From: Pseudomonadota bacterium
GTDB taxonomy: Bacteria > Pseudomonadota > Alphaproteobacteria > Rhizobiales > Devosiaceae
Assembly (NCBI GenBank): GCA_023430705.1
Contig: JAEYZJ010000307.1
Span: forward strand, 1 to 7,942
DNA length: 7,942 bases
Reading direction: 5' to 3'
The notes below the pieces were generated by a model. The model saw nothing but the letters and a program-made list of their open reading frames with translations, was not told the DNA's origin and did not search any database. A program made the position numbers and the translations under genes. Below are positions 1-5,919 of the stretch, piece after piece (position 1 is the first letter of the stretch; every line of letters starts with the position of its first letter).

Positions 1-433
1 CGAACACGGCGCCCCGGGTGTGGCCCACATGCATGGGGCCGGTGGGGTTGGCCGACACGTATTCGACGTTCACCCGCTCGCCCTTGCCGATATCGGACTT
101 GCCGAAGTCGGCGCCCTGCGCGGTGACAGAGGCCAGCACCTCATGCCAGATCGGGGTGGCAAGCCGGAAGTTGAGGAAGCCGGGGCCGGCGACTTCCGCC
201 GAGACGACGTCCGTGTCGGCCTGGAAGTGTGCCGCCAGCGCCGCCGCCACGTCGCGCGGGTTCTTGCCCAGGGGCTTGGCCACGACCATGGCGGCGTTGC
301 TCGAAAGGTCCCCGTGTGCGGCGTCTCGCGGCGGCTCGACCACGATGCGCGACAGGGCTTCCTCGGTGATCGAGGGGTAGAGAGCCTTGAGGGCGTCGGC
401 GACGCGGGCGGCGAACAGCGCGAAAACGTTCAT
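1..433 (-). CDS. argS: Arginyl-tRNA synthetase, N-terminal part (partial)
   Basis: ArgRS charges tRNA-Arg with arginine in the cytoplasm. Reading leftward from the ATG at 433-431, the frame stays open for 144 residues and runs off the left edge, so the 3' part is missing (the family is usually about 580-600 residues). Residues 1-90 look like the ArgRS-specific N-terminal additional domain that contacts the tRNA elbow, with the typical AHGDLSSNAAM stretch (39-49) and GPGFLNF (83-89). The start of the class I catalytic domain follows: VEYVSANPTGPMHVGHTRGA at 123-142, where HVGH (135-138) is the HIGH-type ATP-binding signature. No strong Shine-Dalgarno precedes the ATG; AGTAGG lies about 8 bases upstream. 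It is divergent from the TetR gene. Identification is secure; the start is well supported by family alignment from memory. Confidence 0.96.
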   Translation of the reverse strand, partial: MNVFALFAARVADALKALYPSITEEALSRIVVEPPRDAAHGDLSSNAAMVVAKPLGKNPRDVAAALAAHFQADTDVVSAEVAGPGFLNFRLATPIWHEVLASVTAQGADFGKSDIGKGERVNVEYVSANPTGPMHVGHTRGAVF

Positions 434-460
434 TTCGGTGCCTACTGGGAAGGGTGTGTG

Positions 461-489
461 CCCCTACCCCAAAGCCCCCGCCCCGTCAA
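461..489 (-). promoter_or_regulatory. Possible argS promoter
   Basis: On the minus strand TTGACG (489-484) is a good -35 hexamer, five of six to TTGACA. At 17 bases spacing the -10 position (466-461) reads TAGGGG, which is poor against TATAAT. Alphaproteobacterial housekeeping promoters tolerate weak -10 elements, so this is a candidate only. It would leave a leader of roughly 20 bases ahead of argS and lies outside the two palindromes, so argS need not be controlled by the TetR protein. Confidence 0.3.
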
Positions 490-497
490 ACAGAGCG

Positions 498-537
498 TAT
501 AGCACCGCTATAGACGACACCGTATAGCGGTGCTATA
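498..537. promoter_or_regulatory. Double palindromic operator between argS and the TetR gene
   Basis: Two 15-bp palindromes lie here: TATAGCACCGCTATA at 498-512 and TATAGCGGTGCTATA at 523-537. Each is a perfect inverted repeat of TATAGC around three central bases, and the second is the exact reverse complement of the first. Both are flanked by CG on the left and GA on the right. Their centres are 25 bp apart with a 10-base gap between them. Size, symmetry and position just upstream of a TetR-family gene fit an autoregulatory TetR operator, and the second copy covers the likely -10 of that gene. The whole 40-bp block could also fold as a 15-bp stem with a 10-base loop, but without a T-tract and directly upstream of a start codon a terminator is unlikely. 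That the neighbouring regulator binds here is inferred. Confidence 0.82.
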
Positions 538-539
538 GA
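511..539 (+). promoter_or_regulatory. Probable tetR promoter overlapping both operators
   Basis: TAGACG at 511-516 (four of six to TTGACA) and TATAGA at 534-539 (four of six to TATAAT) are separated by 17 bp. The -35 begins inside the end of the first palindrome and the -10 begins inside the second, so an occupied operator would block polymerase. Transcription would start around 546-547, at or next to the ATG at 547. Confidence 0.5.
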
Positions 540-546
540 TTTGGCC

Positions 547-1104
547 ATGGACACACGAGACGCATTACTGGCAGCGGCGCTGCAGGTGTTGGAGCAGGAT
601 GGGCAAGCGCAGTTCTCGACTCGCGCGATCTGCACCATCGCCGATGTCACTGCGCCGACCCTTTACCACCACTTCGGCAGTGCCGACGGTTTGCTGAGCG
701 CCGCGATCGCTGCCGCGTTCGAGCAGTTCCTCGAGGCCAAGCGGGCAACGTCGGGCTCCTCCGATCCCGTCGTGGCCCTCCGGGCGGGCTGGGACAATTA
801 CGTGCGCTTTGCTGCCGAGCGCCCAAGACTTTACGCCGCGATGATGGCGCGCATCCTGCAAGGGGCCGACATCCCTGCCGCTGACGAAGCCCGCGCCATG
901 CTCGTCGAGCGCATCGAGGCAATTGCCGCGGCGGGTCGGCTGGCAACGTCGAAGCAGGCGGCCGCCCAGGTCGCGATGGCCTCCGCAAACGCCGCGGCCC
1001 TCCTCCATGTGGCGGCGGCACAGACCGGGGCCGATCCCCCATCCGCAACCGAAGTCGTCGAGCGACTTCGAGATGCGGCGATCGAGTCCATCTGCAAACC
1101 CTGA
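547..1104 (+). CDS. TetR/AcrR-family transcriptional regulator
   Basis: A 185-residue one-domain-plus-ligand-domain repressor of usual TetR length. The N-terminal DNA-binding domain spans about residues 4-50, with the helix-turn-helix at 24-43 ending in the family signature TLYHHF (38-43), preceded by IADVTAP. The rest is an alanine-rich helical ligand-binding and dimerisation domain that includes NYVRFAAERPRLYAAMM (84-100). The ligand cannot be read from sequence. The ATG at 547 is preferred over an in-frame TTG at 541 because neither has a Shine-Dalgarno and the predicted transcript start falls at about 547, suggesting leaderless translation. The gene lies 14 bases before an SDR oxidoreductase on the same strand, so the pair probably forms one operon that the regulator represses through the twin palindromes upstream. 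Family assignment is firm; the regulatory target is inferred from position. Confidence 0.93.
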   Translation: MDTRDALLAAALQVLEQDGQAQFSTRAICTIADVTAPTLYHHFGSADGLLSAAIAAAFEQFLEAKRATSGSSDPVVALRAGWDNYVRFAAERPRLYAAMMARILQGADIPAADEARAMLVERIEAIAAAGRLATSKQAAAQVAMASANAAALLHVAAAQTGADPPSATEVVERLRDAAIESICKP

Positions 1105-1118
1105 TCCGGAGCGATCCA

Positions 1119-2084
1119 ATGAAGATTCTTGTCACCGGCGGCACCGGCTTCCTCGGCGCGCGCCTGATTCCCGACCTTCTGAACGATGGACACGAGGTGT
1201 TCGGCCTTGCCCGGTCGCCTTCTGCCGGCGACAAGTTGCGCAGGCTCGGCGCAACGCCAGTCCAGGGCGACCTCGAAGCCGGCGGGCCGATCGTCCTGCC
1301 GCCGGTGGATTCGGTGCTGCACATCGCCGCGCACTTTCGCTTCGCGGGGCGGCGCGCTCCCTACTTTCGCACCAATGTCGACGGCACCGCGGCGCTCATC
1401 CGGGGCGCAGGGGCCGCCGGAGCGTCCAGCTTCATCTACCTGAGCGCCGCGGCGCTCATAATGGACGATCGCGGCAGCCCGGTGCGCAACGCCGACGAGT
1501 CCGCTCCCACCTTCCCGGACAGCTTTTCGGCCTACATCGCGAGCAAGTCTCACGCCGAAACGCTGGTGCTGGCTGCCAACAGGCCGGGCTTCCGCACCCT
1601 CGCCCTGCGTCCGCCGCTGATCTGGGGGCCGGGCGATCGCGTCAGCCGCGCCATTCCGGAAGCGATCGAGGCGGGACGGTTCGCGTTCGTGCGGGGCGGC
1701 GACTACCCCTACTCCACCTGCCATGCCGACAATGTCGTCGAAGCGCTGCGATGCGCGCTCGAGCGCGGTGCCGGCGGCCGTTCCTACTTCGTGAGCGACC
1801 CCGGGCCGACGACCTTCCGGGCTTTCGTCGCCATGCTTGCCGGGCGGCATGGCCTGTCCGTCGACGGCATCAGGTCGGCGCCCTATGGCGTGCTGTTCGG
1901 GCTCGCCCGGCTGATGGAGATCGCCGCCGCCGTCCTCCGCTCCGAGGACGATCCCCCACTTTCCCGCACGCTGGTCAGGATGATCGGGCAGGAGTTCACC
2001 ATCGACGATTCCGCGGCGCGGCGGGAACTCGGCTATGTCGGCAGGCTGTCCGCCGCCGAGGGCCTCGCGACGTACGCCGGCTAG
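1119..2084 (+). CDS. Extended SDR NAD(P)-dependent epimerase/dehydratase-like oxidoreductase
   Basis: A 321-residue extended short-chain dehydrogenase/reductase. The N-terminal Rossmann fold shows MKILVTGGTGFLG with the glycine-rich cofactor loop TGGTGFLG (6-13), an acidic GDL at 50-52 and HIAAHF (68-73). The catalytic set is S109 in YLSAA and Y139-x3-K143 in YIASK; LRPPLIWGPGD (163-173) is the usual substrate-domain entry motif of the NAD-epimerase/3-beta-HSD/dihydroflavonol-reductase group. All key residues are present, so it should be active, but the substrate (sugar nucleotide, sterol-like or other alcohol/ketone) cannot be told. The ATG follows tetR by 14 bases, with a CCGGAG ribosome-binding site, so co-expression under TetR control is likely. 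It converges on dgt, and the TAG stop shares bases with the dgt stop. No signal peptide or obvious membrane anchor is seen. Confidence 0.92.
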   Translation: MKILVTGGTGFLGARLIPDLLNDGHEVFGLARSPSAGDKLRRLGATPVQGDLEAGGPIVLPPVDSVLHIAAHFRFAGRRAPYFRTNVDGTAALIRGAGAAGASSFIYLSAAALIMDDRGSPVRNADESAPTFPDSFSAYIASKSHAETLVLAANRPGFRTLALRPPLIWGPGDRVSRAIPEAIEAGRFAFVRGGDYPYSTCHADNVVEALRCALERGAGGRSYFVSDPGPTTFRAFVAMLAGRHGLSVDGIRSAPYGVLFGLARLMEIAAAVLRSEDDPPLSRTLVRMIGQEFTIDDSAARRELGYVGRLSAAEGLATYAG

Positions 2085-3250
2085 CCGAACAGCCGGCTAT
2101 GCTGCTCCAGGGCATAGGGATCGGTCATGCCGGCAATGAAGTCGGCCACGATGCGGGCCCGGGCGCGGCGATCGGGCGCCACGCGGGCCGCCTCGCCCCA
2201 GCGGTCCGGCATAGCGCCGGTCACCATGTAGTGGTCGAACAGCATCGACACCACAGTCTGGCTGCGGCGCACCGGAGCCATCACCTGCTCGCTGCGGTAC
2301 ACCCGCTCGAAGAGAAAGCGCTTGAGGCCTTTCTCGGCCTCCGCCACGCCGGGGGAGAAGCGGACGAGGGTCCGCCCGGCAATGCGAACGTCGTCGGGGC
2401 TGAGTGGCCGGGCCGCGGCAATCATGCGGCCGCTTTCGGAGATCACGTCCTCGATCAGCCGGGTGATCAGCCGCCGCTGGACCTCGTGGGCCTGGCGGCT
2501 GCGGTCGATATCGGGCCAGCGTTCGAGGACCTCGGCAACGAAGGGACCGACCAGCGGCACTCCGGTGAGGTCCGGAAGCTGCAGGATGTCGGCCCGCAGG
2601 GCATCGTCGATGTCGTGGGCGTCATAGGCGATATCGTCGGCGATTGCGGCCGCCTGCGCCTCGAGGCTGGCATGGCTCCAAGCCATCAGGTCGGCGCTGG
2701 CCGGTATTTCGCCTAGACCGGGAGGCAGGGGGCGATCCGGGCTCAGAGAATGGCCGGCGCGGTCGGTCAGCGGACCATTGTGCTTGAGGATGCCTTCCAG
2801 CGCCTCCCAGCTGAGGTTCAGCCCGTCATGCTCGGCGTAGCGGTTCTCGAGCCGCGTGACGACGCGGATCGCCTGCATGTTATGGTCGAACCCGCCCCAC
2901 TCGGCCAATCTGTCGTTGAGCACGCGCTCCCCCGCATGTCCAAACGGAGTGTGGCCGAGGTCATGCGCCAGCGCCACGGCCTCCGCCAGGTCCTCGTCGA
3001 GCGCCAGCGCCCGGGCGATGGAGCGCGCCATCTGGCTGACTTCCAGCGTATGCGTCAGCCGGGTCCGGAAGTGATGACCCTCGTGGTGCAGGAAGACCTG
3101 CGTCTTGTGCTGCAGCCGGCGGAAGGCCGTCGAATGGATGATCCGGTCCCGGTCGCGCTGGAACTCCGAGCGGGTCGGGCTCGAGCCGGGGGCATAGAGG
3201 CGCCCGCGGCTGCGTGACGGATCGGAGGCATACGCCGCGCGCTCAGCCAT
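2081..3250 (-). CDS. dgt: dGTPase-like HD-domain triphosphohydrolase
   Basis: The Dgt family hydrolyses dGTP (and often other dNTPs) to the deoxynucleoside and triphosphate, adjusting the dNTP pool. The 389-residue product starts MAERAAYASDPSRSRGR and has the family block FQRDRDRIIHSTAFRRLQHK (30-49). The HD metal site is visible: H67 in RLTHTLEVSQ, H96-D97 in ALAHDLGHTPFGHAGE, and the late aspartate at D205/D206 in IADDIAYDAHDIDD. The length fits the deoxyguanosinetriphosphate triphosphohydrolase-like (type 2) proteins of alphaproteobacteria, whose exact substrate preference varies. The ATG at 3250 is chosen over an in-frame GTG at 3313, because homologous proteins begin at the AxYASDP block and the GTG extension has no family character. 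It is divergent from erpA. In related genomes I recall argS directly downstream; here a tetR-SDR pair on the other strand intervenes. Confidence 0.94.
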   Translation of the reverse strand: MAERAAYASDPSRSRGRLYAPGSSPTRSEFQRDRDRIIHSTAFRRLQHKTQVFLHHEGHHFRTRLTHTLEVSQMARSIARALALDEDLAEAVALAHDLGHTPFGHAGERVLNDRLAEWGGFDHNMQAIRVVTRLENRYAEHDGLNLSWEALEGILKHNGPLTDRAGHSLSPDRPLPPGLGEIPASADLMAWSHASLEAQAAAIADDIAYDAHDIDDALRADILQLPDLTGVPLVGPFVAEVLERWPDIDRSRQAHEVQRRLITRLIEDVISESGRMIAAARPLSPDDVRIAGRTLVRFSPGVAEAEKGLKRFLFERVYRSEQVMAPVRRSQTVVSMLFDHYMVTGAMPDRWGEAARVAPDRRARARIVADFIAGMTDPYALEQHSRLFG

Positions 3251-3311
3251 TATGCGACCTGCACCCTTTTCATCGCCGTTTGACGATATTAGATTGTATC
3301 CAGTGAGCCGC

Positions 3312-3332
3312 ACCTTCCAGCGGCCGGAAGGT
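3312..3332 (+). promoter_or_regulatory. Inverted repeat enclosing the erpA ribosome-binding site
   Basis: ACCTTCC (3312-3318) and GGAAGGT (3326-3332) form a perfect 7-bp inverted repeat around a 7-base loop. The right arm contains the erpA Shine-Dalgarno GGAAGG (3326-3331), six bases before the ATG at 3338. If the leader folds, ribosome access would be blocked; alternatively the repeat is a DNA-binding site. The surrounding 87-bp dgt/erpA divergent region also contains TTGACG (3280-3285) on the plus strand, but no convincing -10 at normal spacing. Confidence 0.5.
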
Positions 3333-3337
3333 ATTGC

Positions 3338-3691
3338 ATGTCCGAAGTTGCTCTAGCACCGAACGGTGTCGTTTTGACAGACCGGGCCGCCAGGCGGATC
3401 GGTCGCATCCTCAGCAAGCAGGGTCCGGGGACAGTGCTGCGCATCGCGGTGGCGGGGGGCGGCTGCTCGGGCTTCCAGTACGAGTACAATCTGGTCAAGG
3501 AAGTCCCCACCGAGGACGATCTCGTGCTTACCAATGGCGACGCCACGGTGCTGATCGATTCGCTCAGCCTCGAGTTCATGGGCGGAGCCGAGATCGATTA
3601 TGTCGATGACCTCATCGGGCAGAGCTTCCAGATCCGCAATCCCAACGCGGTGGCGGGATGCGGCTGCGGCACGAGCTTCGCGGTCGCCTGA
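3338..3691 (+). CDS. erpA: A-type iron-sulfur cluster carrier/insertion protein (ErpA/IscA/HesB family)
   Basis: A-type carriers accept Fe-S clusters from the scaffold and pass them to apo-proteins in the cytoplasm. The 117-residue product has the family length and the three conserved cysteines: C43 in GGGCSGFQYEY and the C-terminal pair C108-x-C110 in AGCGCGTSF. LTDRAARRI near the N-terminus and GAEIDYVDDLIGQSFQIRNPN (83-103) are classic HesB/IscA signatures. The NPNA...GCGCGTSF ending fits ErpA best, though IscA and SufA paralogues are close. The ATG at 3338 has GGAAGG six bases upstream, within an inverted repeat. The gene is divergent from dgt and followed after 68 bases by a serine hydrolase. 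ilvD at the far end of the window encodes an Fe-S dehydratase, a general type of client, but no specific link is shown. Confidence 0.93.
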   Translation: MSEVALAPNGVVLTDRAARRIGRILSKQGPGTVLRIAVAGGGCSGFQYEYNLVKEVPTEDDLVLTNGDATVLIDSLSLEFMGGAEIDYVDDLIGQSFQIRNPNAVAGCGCGTSFAVA

Positions 3692-3705
3692 AACCATCGT
3701 CACCC

Positions 3706-3734
3706 TTGCCTCACTGACTCTCCCCCGCTAGCGT
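3706..3734 (+). promoter_or_regulatory. Candidate promoter for the serine hydrolase gene
   Basis: TTGCCT at 3706-3711 (four of six to TTGACA) and TAGCGT at 3729-3734 (three of six to TATAAT) are spaced by 17 bp and lie in the 68-bp gap after erpA. Transcription would begin near 3741, giving a leader of about 19 bases that contains the Shine-Dalgarno AGGGAGAG (3747-3754). The -10 is weak, so this is tentative. Confidence 0.35.
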
Positions 3735-3759
3735 CGGCTCGGGATTAGGGAGAGAACTC

Positions 3760-4881
3760 ATGGACTTGGCTGGTCGCATCGACGCTGTCGTCGATGCCGC
3801 AATTGCGAACGAAAAGATCGTCGGCTCGGTGACGCTGGTGAAGGTGCATGGCGAACTCGTCTATGCACGGGCGGCCGGCTGGTTCGACCGCGAGGCCAAG
3901 GTGCCGATGCGGCGCGACGCGATCTTCCGGCTCGCCTCCGTCACCAAGCCAATCGTCGCCGCCACCGCCCTCGCCATGGTCGAACATGGACTGCTGGGCC
4001 TCGACAACGCGGTGGCCGACTACCTGCCCTACTTCCGCCCACGGACACCCGACGGGGCCGACGCCAAAATCCTCATCCGCCACCTGCTCAGCCACTCGTC
4101 GGGGCTCGGCTACGGCTTCCGCAACCCGGCCATCACCACCGGCCTGCAGCAGACCGAGCTTGACCACGAGGCCAACCTCACGCTCATCGCCCAGGAACCG
4201 CTGCTATTCGCCCCCGGCCAGGGCTGGGAGTACGGCGTGAACATCGACGTGCTCGGCGCCATAATCGCCAGCGTGCATGGGAGCACGCTCGGCGACGCGG
4301 TCGCGCATTATGTCACCGGTCCGCTCGGCATGGTCGACACCGGCTTTTCCGTCACCGACACCGACCGGCTCGCGGTTCCCTATGCCGACGGCCCGCCCGG
4401 CCTGCGGCGGATGGCCGACCCCGACGTGCTGGTTGCGCCCGACGGCGGCCGGACGACGTTCTCCCCCTCCCGCATCTTCAACAAGAAGGCGTTCCAGTCG
4501 GGCGGCGCCGGCATGGTCGGCGCAGCCGACGACCTGCTGACCTTCTTCGAGACGATCCGCACCGGCGGCGGCAGCATCCTCAGGCCCGAAACGGTGGAGA
4601 TGGCGGCCAGCAACCAGGTGGGCTCGCTCCCCCGGCGTCCGCAGGACGACGGCCAGCGCTTCGGGTTCCTGTCGGCGATCATCGACGACCCCGTTGCCGC
4701 AAAGAGCCCGGTGGCACGCGGCACGCTCCGCTGGGGCGGCGTCTATGGCCACGAGTGGACGGTCGATCCCAAGAGCGGCATCACCATCCTGTCGATGACC
4801 AACACTCCCTACGAGGGCTGCAATGGGCAGTATCGCTTCGACATCCGCGATGCCGTTTACGGACGCGGCGGGGGACAGTAG
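3760..4881 (+). CDS. Serine hydrolase of the class C beta-lactamase/penicillin-binding-protein-like family
   Basis: A 373-residue protein of the beta-lactamase-related family (Pfam Beta-lactamase type; esterases, peptidases and true AmpC enzymes share it). The catalytic tetrad S60-x-x-K63 lies in FRLASVTKPIVAATALAMVE, the second motif Y158-x-N161 in WEYGVN, and the third, KTG-equivalent, region appears as WGGVYGHEWTVDP (325-337), with H331 where HxG-type motifs occur in the esterase-like members. HLLSHSSGLGYGF (108-120) is the usual LLxHTSGL block. There is no N-terminal signal peptide, so a cytosolic esterase or amidase is more likely than a periplasmic antibiotic-degrading enzyme. The start is fixed by AGGGAGAG six bases upstream of the ATG. 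xthA starts 26 bases after the stop, so the two may be co-transcribed. The substrate is unknown. Confidence 0.9.
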   Translation: MDLAGRIDAVVDAAIANEKIVGSVTLVKVHGELVYARAAGWFDREAKVPMRRDAIFRLASVTKPIVAATALAMVEHGLLGLDNAVADYLPYFRPRTPDGADAKILIRHLLSHSSGLGYGFRNPAITTGLQQTELDHEANLTLIAQEPLLFAPGQGWEYGVNIDVLGAIIASVHGSTLGDAVAHYVTGPLGMVDTGFSVTDTDRLAVPYADGPPGLRRMADPDVLVAPDGGRTTFSPSRIFNKKAFQSGGAGMVGAADDLLTFFETIRTGGGSILRPETVEMAASNQVGSLPRRPQDDGQRFGFLSAIIDDPVAAKSPVARGTLRWGGVYGHEWTVDPKSGITILSMTNTPYEGCNGQYRFDIRDAVYGRGGGQ

Positions 4882-4902
4882 GCTCCCGCGACAGCGGGAG
4901 TC
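4881..4902 (+). promoter_or_regulatory. Hairpin covering the xthA ribosome-binding site
   Basis: CTCCCGC (4883-4889), loop GACA, and GCGGGAG (4894-4900) form a perfect 7-bp stem that extends outward by one G-U and one G-C pair to 4881-4902. The right arm carries the probable Shine-Dalgarno GGGAG (4896-4900), seven bases before the ATG at 4908. No T-run follows, so this looks more like translation control or an attenuator than an intrinsic terminator. Confidence 0.55.
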
Positions 4903-4907
4903 TCGTG

Positions 4908-5687
4908 ATGCGCATCGCAACCTGGAACATCAACGGCGTCAAGGCTCGGCAGGGCGCTCTTCTCAGCTGGCTTGAAGCAGAATCGCCCGACATCGTCTGC
5001 CTGCAGGAGATCAAGTCGGTCGACGAAGCCTTCCCGCGGCTGGAGATCGAGGCGCTCGGCTACAATGTCGAGACCTTCGGGCAGAAGAGCTGGAACGGCG
5101 TCGCCATCCTCTCCAAGCACCGCTTCGACGAGGTCACGCGCGGCCTGCCCGGCGACGACGGCGACGAGCAGTCCCGGCTGATCGAGGGGTTGTTCTCGGT
5201 CGAGGGCGGCGTGGTGCGCGTCTGCTGCATCTACCTGCCCAACGGCAATCCGGTGGGCACCGACAAGTTCACCTACAAGTTGAGCTGGATGGACCGGCTG
5301 CACAGCTTCGTCGAGGGCCGGCTGGCGCTCGAGGAACCGTTCATCCTCCTGGGCGACTACAACATCATCCCGGCCCCGGTCGACGCGACCAACCCTCAGA
5401 ACTGGGTGGGCGATGCCCTGTTTCGGCCCGAGAGCGCGGAACGCTGGCGGGCGCTCGTCAACCTGGGGCTGACCGACGCCCTGCGCGCCGTGACCGACGA
5501 GCCGTCCTACACTTTCTGGGATTTCAAGACCTTCGGCTGGGACCGTGGCGATGGCATCCGCATCGACCACCTCCTGCTCTCGCCGCAGGCCGCGGACCGG
5601 CTCGAGGATGTCGTGGTGCACAAGGCCGAGCGCGGCAAGGAGAAGCCGAGCGACCACGTCCCGGTCGTGGGCGAATTCGCGTTCTAA
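4908..5687 (+). CDS. xthA: Exodeoxyribonuclease III / AP endonuclease
   Basis: Exonuclease III cuts DNA 5' of abasic sites and trims 3' ends in base excision repair. The 259-residue product has normal XthA length and every catalytic motif of the endonuclease/exonuclease/phosphatase fold: N7 in TWNINGVKAR, E34 in LQEIK, Y109 in IYLPNGN, D150 and N152 in LGDYNI, D220 in RIDHLL, and D249-H250 in PSDHVPV. The ATG at 4908 opens MRIATWNINGV, the universal family N-terminus; the reading frame stays open further upstream into the serine hydrolase gene, but that extension is not part of the protein. The ribosome-binding site GGGAG sits in a hairpin arm. The stop lies 10 bases from the end of a convergent small gene. 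Confidence 0.97.
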   Translation: MRIATWNINGVKARQGALLSWLEAESPDIVCLQEIKSVDEAFPRLEIEALGYNVETFGQKSWNGVAILSKHRFDEVTRGLPGDDGDEQSRLIEGLFSVEGGVVRVCCIYLPNGNPVGTDKFTYKLSWMDRLHSFVEGRLALEEPFILLGDYNIIPAPVDATNPQNWVGDALFRPESAERWRALVNLGLTDALRAVTDEPSYTFWDFKTFGWDRGDGIRIDHLLLSPQAADRLEDVVVHKAERGKEKPSDHVPVVGEFAF

Positions 5688-5697
5688 CGAGCGGAAG

Positions 5698-5919
5698 TCA
5701 GCGCAGGCTGGCCGGGACGACCTTGGCCGTATCGGTACCGGACTTCGCAAGGTCGTCGACCTTCGCCTCGGCCACCTGGAGGCTGTCGTCACGACCGAGC
5801 ATCTTGCCAATCGCGGCCGACGCCACGCGCACCTGGGTGGAGACATCCTCCACCAGCCCATTCACATCCTTGGGCAGCGTGATGACGACGATGAGGGCGA
5901 TAATGACAGGCAAACGCAT
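5698..5919 (-). CDS. Small hypothetical protein with N-terminal hydrophobic segment
   Basis: A 73-residue protein I do not recognise with certainty. Residues 4-15 (PVIIALIVVITL) form a short hydrophobic stretch after MR, consistent with a signal or membrane anchor, followed by LPKDVNGLVEDVSTQVRVAS and a polar, helix-prone tail ending in PASLR. There are no cysteines. GC-rich third codon positions match the neighbouring real genes, supporting coding. It starts 139 bases downstream of the exoR stop on the same strand, and its stop is 10 bases from that of convergent xthA. No strong Shine-Dalgarno is visible. The architecture (tiny protein, hydrophobic start, then an LP motif) recalls small exported rhizobial proteins such as DUF5330, but that is a loose resemblance only. 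Confidence 0.6.
   Translation of the reverse strand: MRLPVIIALIVVITLPKDVNGLVEDVSTQVRVASAAIGKMLGRDDSLQVAEAKVDDLAKSGTDTAKVVPASLR

Noticed and set aside
498..537. Reading the 40-bp inverted repeat as an intrinsic terminator
   Set aside because: It lies between divergent genes, has no T-tract on either side, and each arm is itself a palindrome, which fits an operator better.
541..546. TTG start two codons upstream of the tetR ATG
   Set aside because: It has no ribosome-binding site and lies upstream of the predicted transcript start; the ATG at 547 is simpler.
923..2716. 597-codon open frame on the plus strand across tetR, SDR and dgt
   Set aside because: It is arginine- and proline-rich low-complexity reading typical of an out-of-frame GC-rich sequence and overlaps three well-supported genes.
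2850..2890. Possible riboswitch, tRNA, CRISPR or insertion sequence anywhere in the window
   Set aside because: Looked for across the window (this interval is only a placeholder); no cloverleaf, spaced repeats, transposase motifs or terminal repeats were seen by eye.
3251..3313. GTG start that would extend dgt by 21 residues
   Set aside because: The added residues have no family character, the extension consumes most of the dgt/erpA divergent region, and family members begin near the AxYASDP block encoded from 3250.
4755..4907. N-terminal extension of xthA into the serine hydrolase gene
   Set aside because: Exonuclease III universally begins at M(R/K)IATWNINGV, and the upstream residues are a frame-shifted reading of the hydrolase coding sequence.
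4857..5861. 334-codon open frame on the minus strand opposite xthA
   Set aside because: It is an antisense shadow of xthA, with no recognisable domain; xthA on the plus strand has every catalytic motif.
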